A stretch of DNA of 64,000 nucleotides from Petrolisthes cinctipes (Eukaryota > Arthropoda > Malacostraca > Decapoda > Porcellanidae). Of the stretch, positions 57,501 through 64,000 are shown piece after piece (the stretch's first letter is position 1; every line of letters begins with the position of its first letter). The position numbers and the translations under genes were made by a program. The notes beneath the pieces were generated by a model. It was not told where the DNA came from, ran no database searches, and worked only from the letters and a program-made list of their open reading frames with translations. Where the stretch lies: contig JAWQEG010001550.1 of NCBI GenBank assembly GCA_033782935.1, forward strand, positions 248,001-312,000. Direction: 5' to 3'.

Positions 57501-60359
57501 TGCACTTAGACCAAGTTCAACACTTTTCCAGGTCATCTTCAAATCATGCAAGTTGATTCCAGTAATGATAGGCTCTGTATTGATACTTGGGAAGAGGTAC
57601 TCAGTAATGGAGGTGGTTGCTTGCCTGTGCATGAGTCTGGGGCTCATCTGGTTCACTCTGGCTGACTCAAACATACAACCCACATTTTCAGTTACAGGTA
57701 AGAGTTTATGCGGTACAAGACTCTCTGATATTGTAGTAGTTAGAATATTTAAGAACATTTTATATTGGATTATGTAACTTAAAAGTTAATTTCTATCCTG
57801 AGACAGTTCTCAATAGTTATTGGTTGGGCTACAAGGTTAGCTTAACCGTAACTGCTGTAATGTCTGGTGGCATTTGCATTTTCTCTGATTAACACCATAC
57901 CATTTTTCTTTTCTTTTTTTCTATATAACCACTGCTAAATTCTAGCTACAGTATAATAGTAAATACATGAACACCCTTTAACATCATTCATTAATATGTT
58001 TGGCCAGACAATATTATATACATCACATGAAAATCCCAATTATGCATGAGGTATATAAAGTTTTCAAGATTGTATCTGATAACCATTACATATGATACTC
58101 CTTCAGGTGTTGTACTGATAAGCTTGGCACTGGTATGTGATGCCATAATTGGAAATGTGCAGGAGGGTGCTATGAAGCTCCATGCTGAGGGTGTCATACA
58201 GGTGGTCCTCTACTCCTACAGCTTGGGCTTCATTCTAATTCTAGTGGGGCTCATTGCCACCGGGCAGTTGCTCCCAGGGTTCGCCTTTGCTACTGAGGTA
58301 TGACACACAAAAACATACAGTTCAAGACTCTTCCATATGGACAGTTAATATTTTCATTTCCCCCTCTCCATAAATAATGAACCAGTCTCGTATCAGTTTG
58401 TTGCTTTAAGCTTATCACTTGCTCTTTCTACTGCATGAAAGCTTTGGAAGAGAGCCAGTATTTCCTGTTCCCTGAGTTTACCACGAGAAGGGAGGGCTGA
58501 CAGTGATGACTGTCCCATGTGGAAAAATCTGGTGTATAATTGTGGTCCGCAATTATTATCCACTGTCATTATTTCATTATGATGGAATGCATCTCTAAAT
58601 AATATGAACCATGATTTGTACCTGTATTCTCTCATTTGAGTTTGGTGCAGTTTCAAGACTGTTACATATTATGATTAATGAATTTATAGTTTAATGCATT
58701 GCAATATTTGCTACAAGAACACAGTGCCAACAGAATGGTGGATTTGGATCCTCTACAAGATGCCAGTTGTATTGCTGATTCATATTAGTTATCAGATATT
58801 CCTTTTCTGATTTATTTCCTATGTTACCTACAAGCTTAAAAGTTGCCCTTCACGTGGACTTTTAAGCTTTACTACTGAAGCAATCATCCAGGCAAATGGC
58901 ATTCCAAAATTGAATATAAATTTAATTGCTAGTCATCCATTTAGAACATTGAATGAAGTTTATTACATGGATGTTATCTTCGTTATGTTAGAGTCAGATA
59001 CTGTATAGGTAAGAATGGGGGTGAAATGTGGGTTAGTACTGTCCACAGACTTTATTTGACATTAACACACAAACACACACACACACACACACATTTGCTT
59101 ATATTTATATAGAAGGAAGTGTGTGTCTATAATGGATATCATTTATACCATTACAGTACTTTAATTATTGATTAATAAAATTGTTCATTGTCTCCTTAAC
59201 CTGGAAATTCATTAATGCCGTTGCAGCAAAAATAGAACATATGGAAATGTACGCACTTGTTTTTATTGCCATGGTTGTGATAACATTAGTGTTACCACTA
59301 TGCATTTGCAGTATGCACCAATCACTGCCAGTAGAGATCAATAGAGCAACTACATGAAAACAGATGAAACAACCGTGTCCACAGACTAGACCACATCCCG
59401 GTTTTCATTATATAAAAAACATTTTAATATTACCAGGTTGAATTGCATTACTTAGAGGGTACAGTACTTGGATTATAGATTTTTTATCAGTTAATGTTCA
59501 GTTTGAGTTCCTATAAGTTCCTCTTGTATATGCATGACTGTTTACTTTATATTATGTTTTGCAAATTATCGTATGCTCCACATATGGCAAGTCATTGCCT
59601 CAAGCAAATTATTTTGTTGGTCATAGAGTGTTTCATAGTAGTTCCTTTATAAAGAGTATGCTGTTATTATAACTGATTCATGATATAAAATGGACTCCTC
59701 TTTGTGTCAGTTTCCATGGGAAGTATATGCCCGAGGTGCAATGCTGTCGCTGGCCGGGTTCTGTGGGGTGCAAGTGGTGCTGGTGGTGGTGAGTCTCCAT
59801 GGAGCCCTGGTAGCCGTCACAATCACCACCATGCGCAAAGCACTCACCATTTGCCTTTCGTTCGTCATGTTTACCAAGCCATTTACCTTGCAGTAAGTTT
59901 ATTACTCCATACATTACTCCATATTTAATATTTTACTCCTTACTTCAGAGATTTTACTTGCCTTGCATCAGTACTGCAATTGAGTTTGAGTGTAGGTATT
60001 CACACATAACACTGTACTCCCTTTTTCTTATGCTTACCAGTTTTTGTTCAGGTATTCTATTGGTATGCTTATTTTACATGAGTGAAGGATAGAATAAAAT
60101 GTATCCCTGTTCCACATTTGGCTGTATTCATCCATTTTTCTCCTTTCTTTTTTCTAATGCTTGCCACTTTGTGCTCAGGTATGTGTGGGGTGGACTGATG
60201 GTAGTGATTGGGATATTCTTAAATATATATGGAAAGAAGAGCAAAGGCACTCCATTCCTAGTGTTGGTGCAGCAGCTGTACATGCGCATCCAGAGACAGT
60301 TTGCACCTAAGCTGAGCAACATCAGTGACAAGGAGGAGGCAGCCTTGTTCAATGTTTGA
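51385..60359 (+). CDS. SLC35B3: SLC35B3-type 3'-phosphoadenosine 5'-phosphosulfate transporter, full coding span
   Basis: Seven coding exons (51385-51555, 53981-54105, 56139-56235, 57532-57697, 58107-58297, 59711-59892, 60179-60359) give 370 residues; vertebrate SLC35B3 has about 400. The family exchanges PAPS, the sulfate donor, into the Golgi lumen for sulfation of glycans and proteins. Evidence: about ten hydrophobic spans; YLIYGYVLELIF; TVGTMGFSNSSVGYLNYPTQ; VIFKSCKLIPVM; GLIWFTLADS; GVVLISLALVCDAIIGNVQE (NVQE is typical of PAPS transporters); ALVAVTITTMRKALTICLSF with the Lys of TMRK; FTLQYVWGGLMVVIGIFLN. The first ATG sits eight bases after an acceptor. SLC35B2 (PAPST1) is less likely because the N-terminus is short and the block order follows PAPST2. 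All introns are GT..AG and phases agree. Confidence 0.95.
51685..51950 (+). repeat. 24-bp repeat units plus the 34.2-34.7 kb composite element part
   Basis: GGTCCCGGTAGTCTGATGCGG units, then AAATGGGGCATTTGCGGAGA-AAATGCCAT and AGTCTTAGAATGGTCTAAAT. The order matches 34440-34640. It lies in SLC35B3 intron 1. Confidence 0.65.
52503..52775 (+). repeat. Two-unit tandem duplication of about 175 bp
   Basis: CAGTGCAAAAATAACAACCA..GGAGGAGACTCTGGCT..GGTTAATACCCTGCAACTGAG at 52503-52592 is repeated as CAGTGCAATAACAACAACAC..GAGGAGACACTGGCTT..GGTTAATACCCTGGAACTGGG at 52678-52768. Possibly part of a long terminal repeat; no retroviral-type genes lie nearby. Confidence 0.6.
53981..54105 (+). CDS. SLC35B3: SLC35B3 coding exon 2
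   Basis: Residues 58-98: ELIFTHEGMQPHGWYLTLIQ and a second span (FAYYTLFAFLQIIF). Acceptor CTCAG, donor GTAAGT; leaves in phase 2. Confidence 0.93.
54295..54516. mobile_element. MITE with GTACAGTTG ends, family D, second copy
   Basis: TGTACAGTTGCCTCCACATG at the left, AGTAATGAAGGCAACTGTAC at the right; same interior words as 7011-7226 (GTGGGTTTGGTGAAATGTGG). It lies in SLC35B3 intron 2. Confidence 0.75.
54933..55083. mobile_element. Hairpin MITE, family B, in SLC35B3 intron 2
   Basis: TTAGGGGTTTGCCTCTTCCC at the left, AAGAGTTTCTCCCCTTAA at the right. Core ATACCTCCAAATTGTGCCAG and GGAACAGA. Confidence 0.6.
55402..55746 (-). mobile_element. RTE-like LINE 3' end, reverse copy with GATA tail
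   Basis: On the - strand it reads MSKKAIGIECGVVERMKCNT, LRWYGHVERMLDEEFVKK, GVRSRPLVRWQNRVEEYV and ends in TATAGATAGATAGATA. Highly similar to 35260-35630 but 5'-truncated further, with at least one shift near 55620. It lies in SLC35B3 intron 2. Confidence 0.85.
56139..56235 (+). CDS. SLC35B3: SLC35B3 coding exon 3
   Basis: Residues 99-131: IPMRTYSIIALLTVGTMGF, SNSSVGYLNYPTQ. Acceptor TTGCAG, donor GTAAGG. Confidence 0.94.
56592..56753. mobile_element. Hairpin MITE, family B, in SLC35B3 intron 3
   Basis: TTAGGGGAGAGACTTGTGAC at the left, AAAAGAGGTTCTCCCATTAA at the right. Core GAATCCTCCAAATGGTATCA and TTTGGAGGAATCAGTAGCCC, nearly the same as the copy at 40307. Confidence 0.75.
57532..57697 (+). 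CDS. SLC35B3: SLC35B3 coding exon 4
   Basis: Residues 132-186: VIFKSCKLIPVMIGSVLILG, CLCMSLGLIWFTLADS. The basic IFK..KLIP block is a hallmark of the SLC35B group. Acceptor TCCAG, donor GTAAGA. Confidence 0.95.
58107..58297 (+). CDS. SLC35B3: SLC35B3 coding exon 5
   Basis: Residues 187-250: GVVLISLALVCDAIIGNVQE, MKLHAEGV, VLYSYSLGFILILVGL. Acceptor CTTCAG, donor GTATGA. Confidence 0.95.
59069..59092. repeat. AC microsatellite
   Basis: About 12 AC units in SLC35B3 intron 5. Confidence 0.85.
59711..59892 (+). CDS. SLC35B3: SLC35B3 coding exon 6
   Basis: Residues 251-310: FPWEVYARGAMLSLAGFCGV, ALVAVTITTMRKALTI, MFTKPFTLQ. Acceptor GTCAG, donor GTAAGT; leaves in phase 2. Confidence 0.95.
60179..60359 (+). 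CDS. SLC35B3: SLC35B3 coding exon 7, stop
   Basis: Residues 311-370: YVWGGLMVVIGIFLNIYGKK, then a cytosolic tail ending KEEAALFNV and TGA. Acceptor CTCAG. A canonical AATAAA was not seen in the next 700 bases. Confidence 0.94.
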
Positions 60360-61254
60360 CTTTGTCTTGGTCATGTCTTCCATAGATTCTTCAGTATTAA
60401 TGTAAGTAATGTAAATATATTTTTCTGGCTGATATGAAATTATGTCCATAGCTAATATTTTGATAGCTTATATTTCATTGGATGGTGCTTGTCTCACAAC
60501 TCTTTGATGGTGAGCTTTGACCAATCAGGATTAGTCTTTACACTGTTGACTGTGGATATTAACCAGAACAGTCTACAGTACTTATCCTTCCAGAGGCATA
60601 TCATAGACCGTCTAACCTCATAAGATATTTTGGGAAAAATTAGGTTAAGCAGAAAGATAATGATATAAGTATCCTTCCACTATATGATTTTAAATCAGTT
60701 GGGATTCATGAAATATAGTAAGTCTTTGTCAGTAATGGTAGTGTTTTTCATTAATTTGTCTCTATATTTTGTATATACAGTAATTAATAATGTTGCTGAC
60801 ATGTCAGAATTTAGTCAGTGCATATGCATACCTTGTAGTAATACATTATTGTTTTTGACATGTCAGAATTTAATCAGTATTTAGTGAATTTTCCATACAG
60901 TACCAGATATGATTTAAATAAGTTGCAGTGTTATGTATATATCGGTACCATATTTAGGTAGTGTAATTTACTGTACAGCTTATGTTCTAGATCATTGCAT
61001 TTATGGTATGATGTAGGCTAACATGCGATACAGTACAACAAAACAGTCCAAGCCTTGTGTTGGATTTGAATGTGTGATTGTGTTGTACATATGACTGCTC
61101 CCAGATGGCAAGAATAACATAATCAGCATTGTTAGGGCTTACATCTAGAAGCAATACATATAGTCTTTTTGGTAGTATTATTAGTTTCCTGATTGTACAC
61201 TATTGCATAATTATTACTTTATACTGTAGTGGATGATTGTATATTGGTCAGGTG

Positions 61255-62295
61255 GAGTAAGGACTGTAGTTGTTTTTGACGTTCCTTGAACTGTCTGGCC
61301 GAGCAGCATCGACTCTTTGAGGAAGGCCTTGGCCTGGACTGGGCTTTCCCATAGAGCCTTCAAGGAATGTAGGTTGTGTTGTTGGCGGTGGGTTTGTGTG
61401 CATTGCTGCTTTGTATACTGTAATAAGTTTTGATAGTGTGAGTGCTGTGTTGTGTTGGTGGGTGTGGTTGTGTGTAGTGGTCTTCCATAATGTGTTTCAT
61501 AGTGTTGGGTGCAGTGTTGAGTTGTTGGTGGGTATGGTTGTGCACAATGCATTCCTCCAAAATGTGTTAAATAGTGTGGGGTACTGTGTTACATCCTGGA
61601 CAGACATTTGCAATGGCTCCATCTAGCCTCGTCTGATTGGTCAGAAGGGCTTTATGGTGCCCACACATCAGCCTGGCCAGGTGGACTCTGTCCTCACAGA
61701 TAACTGGCAAGTGATCTTGAGGGATCGAGTCTTGGTGTGCATTATTTGATGTTTGTGAAGTGAATTTGAATTGATATGTTGTATGTTACACCAAGTATTT
61801 TGTATGTGTATATGTGTGTGTAGTATGAAGGTGTTTGTTTATGGTAAGACAAAGTGTGTAGCAGTGCTGAACAATCCATTTGGTGAGGGGATTGACAATG
61901 AATTCTGTCTGTGGTGTGGCAGGCGTGAAGTTTGACAAGGTGGGGTTAGAGAAGATGAATGGCTATGTCTGCTTTTTGGTGTGTAGCCTAGGTGTGAGTG
62001 TTATGTCGTCTGGATAAGACGCATTGTGTATTTGGGGGTTTAAGGTATTGACAGGGTGTAGATACTTGCATAAATTGAAGTGAGTAGATGATGTTTTGAA
62101 TCCTTGAGAGAGATGGTGTGTGAATTTTTTGATGTTCAAAGACTGACTAGCAAATGACACATGCGCTGGACATATCTACCTCCAAGTACAGTAATTAGCC
62201 AGTAATATTTTTATGTTGTGCATATTTCAGTGGAATATTTTTGGGAGGTTATGGTGGAGTATGGCATCAAAAGCTTTACTAATGTAAAGTGGATA
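61255..62295 (-). pseudogene. Jockey-like LINE remnant, reverse strand
   Basis: On the - strand, from 62295 downwards: KAFDAILHHNLPKIFH (motif A region of the reverse transcriptase), then NMHNIKILLANY (linker), and after many stops the C-terminal segment VHLARLMCGHHKALLTNQTR (about 61630-61690) with CPGCNTVPHTI..HILEEC (61540-61615), a cysteine/histidine block typical of Jockey-type ends. Inactive. Confidence 0.75.
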
Positions 62296-63552
62296 TACTA
62301 GTGTTCTATGTATCTAGTATCTATGTATGATATTTTAACTTTATTCAGAAAGATAATTTAGGTATAACTGATCAGACCATAGTAAAAAAATACAGTAATC
62401 TGTTCCTACATTTATGAGTTAAGGAAAAGAACCAGTGCTGTTATATTTCTTCAGAGTGTTATGGTGCTACAGGCTAGTACCATGCAAGATTTTATTTTGC
62501 TTAATGTTAACATTTTATAGGTTACTTATGGGTGTAGGATGTTGGCAAAGATGGAGCTATGGATTTTTCCAAACTGTGTCTGAAAAGTTACCAGCTTGTC
62601 AAGAACAGTTGTGTACAGTAATAGTTTTTTTTTTTTTTTGGCACAGTTTCCTGTACTGGGGTATTGCTTGTAGAGGTAAAGGTATATTTGAAGGGTTTTG
62701 ACAGTCCTTCATTCCTACATCAGTCACTTTCAGCTCTTCATCTATACCTCCTTTCCTTGGTCTTCTTTCAAAGCTTGCTATCCCTTCTCTCCATCTCCTT
62801 CTGTGTTAGCATTTGACCCTTGCTGTTGTACTGCGATTATTAATTACTGTACTGTATATTTCCAATCAATTAGTCAGGTACTCCTAACACAGGTGAGTTA
62901 CATTGGTAGCCTCTGTTTTGCCAACAAAATCTAACTCTCCTTAATTTATGACAGGAATATAGTAAAGTAGTGTTAATTTGTATACATATGTACCATATTT
63001 ATAATATTTCCAAAAGGAGCTGTATAATATACTCATATTCATACTGAATTGGATAATTATGAAAATTTGGATGTTGTATGGTTGCAATATTTATGTACAA
63101 TAATATTCTGTAAAAGTTAGAGATACTTTAATACGAATCTTATTCATATTGTACAATGCAGTAATACCCCAATGTACATCATTGATTGGTTCCAAGGGTC
63201 GTGGCGTATATAAAAATTTAACATGTCCCTTATAAAACACGCACAAAAATATATATTTCTTCTTATGAATGATGGTATGGCCATTCATGGCAATCTGACA
63301 CTTTTTATATGTATTAATCATCTTTATGTTATCTTCCCTTGTAACCACATGACACTTGGAAGCACTATCCTACTTAGGACCCATGGTTAACACAGATACC
63401 ATAAAGGAATGATTCCAAAAATAACAGTGAAAGATCCAGCAAGCTCACAGTCGTAGCACAGACAACAATACAAATAGTGTCGACTGTGTTTTGAAGTCTC
63501 AGCTGACTCAGGCTTTCATCACCATCAACGGGGATACTATACTATACAGTAA

Positions 63553-63583
<31 letters not shown>

Positions 63584-64000
63584 CAGTTGTGACTAGTTTA
63601 GATTGTTTTTAGCTTCTCGTGTCTTTTATTGTTAATTTTTTTGTACAGTGGGCCCCCCAAGTATGGTAGTACCCGGTAGATAGGTTCTAAAAAAACAGAG
63701 CATACCGTACTTTGAAACCATAACCATATACAGTACAGTACAGTAGTTTGGAGACCATCTTAATGGAAAATATAGGGAAATTTTCTGGCAACCGTCAAAA
63801 GTCTTACTTTTTTTCTGTTTTGACAACCAAATACATAAATGAAACCTTATTCATAATTGCTTTATATCCTCATGCATCAATAAAAACATATAGGATCATA
63901 ATAAACATTAGAATAAATGGTATGCTTACATTACGTGGAATGATCGGTGATGTGTGTGTTTGGTTAGAGGTAGGGGATTCTTATACTTGACTCATTTACA
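62296..64000. other. AT-rich end of window, worn DNA-transposon ends only
   Basis: CAGTAATACCCCAATGTACA at 63160 with GGTTCCAAGGGTCGTGGCGT, and CAGTGGGCCCCCCAAGTATG at 63647 with the inverted-looking CATACCGTACTTTG at 63701, resemble Tigger-type termini. A poly-T run of about 26 lies at 63558. No gene recognised. Confidence 0.4.
63558..63583. repeat. Poly-T run
   Basis: About 26 T in a row. Confidence 0.9.

Overview
The window reads as nuclear DNA of an arthropod, most likely a decapod crustacean. It has spliced genes with GT..AG introns, long AT-rich introns, microsatellites, and many degenerate retroelements and short hairpin elements. The short words TACTGTA/TACAGTA are scattered almost everywhere. 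The decapod assignment is an inference from repeat style and was not tested by comparison.

Three protein genes lie head to tail on the + strand. (1) 2864-17898: NFX1/shuttle craft homologue, 13 coding exons whose phases join into one 1313-residue frame. It has an N-terminal RGG-rich region, a C4HC3 RING, an array of NFX1-type zinc fingers, an R3H domain and a conserved C-terminus. (2) 37601-42392: L-type lectin of the VIP36 group (LMAN2/LMAN2L). Six exons give the lectin domain, the membrane anchor and a KRFY tail; the signal-peptide exon was not found. (3) 51385-60359: SLC35B3-type PAPS transporter, 7 coding exons, 370 residues. Both ends of the coding sequence are identified. A plausible promoter and noncoding exon lie at about 50640-50786.

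The three genes are not an operon. NFX1 is a nuclear/RNA-binding regulator. The other two products both act in the secretory pathway: cargo lectin between ER and Golgi, and sulfate-donor import into the Golgi.

The intergenic stretch 18-37 kb is mostly repeat debris. The best piece is a nearly full-length but broken Penelope-like element (about 30340-32776). It encodes a reverse transcriptase and a GIY-YIG endonuclease. It is bounded by 75-bp terminal repeats in inverted orientation, each containing a candidate hammerhead ribozyme. It has a 14-bp target duplication and sits inside a TTAA-flanked hairpin element. Other items are RTE-like LINE copies ending in GATA repeats, Jockey-like LINE remains, a dead mariner transposase, several MITE families, a 24-bp minisatellite family and two other minisatellites. 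No CRISPR, rRNA or intact tRNA gene was seen. One tRNA-like sequence at 49374-49436 is better explained as a SINE head.

Exon boundaries were set by hand from splice consensus, reading phase and remembered family sequence. No search or transcript evidence was available.
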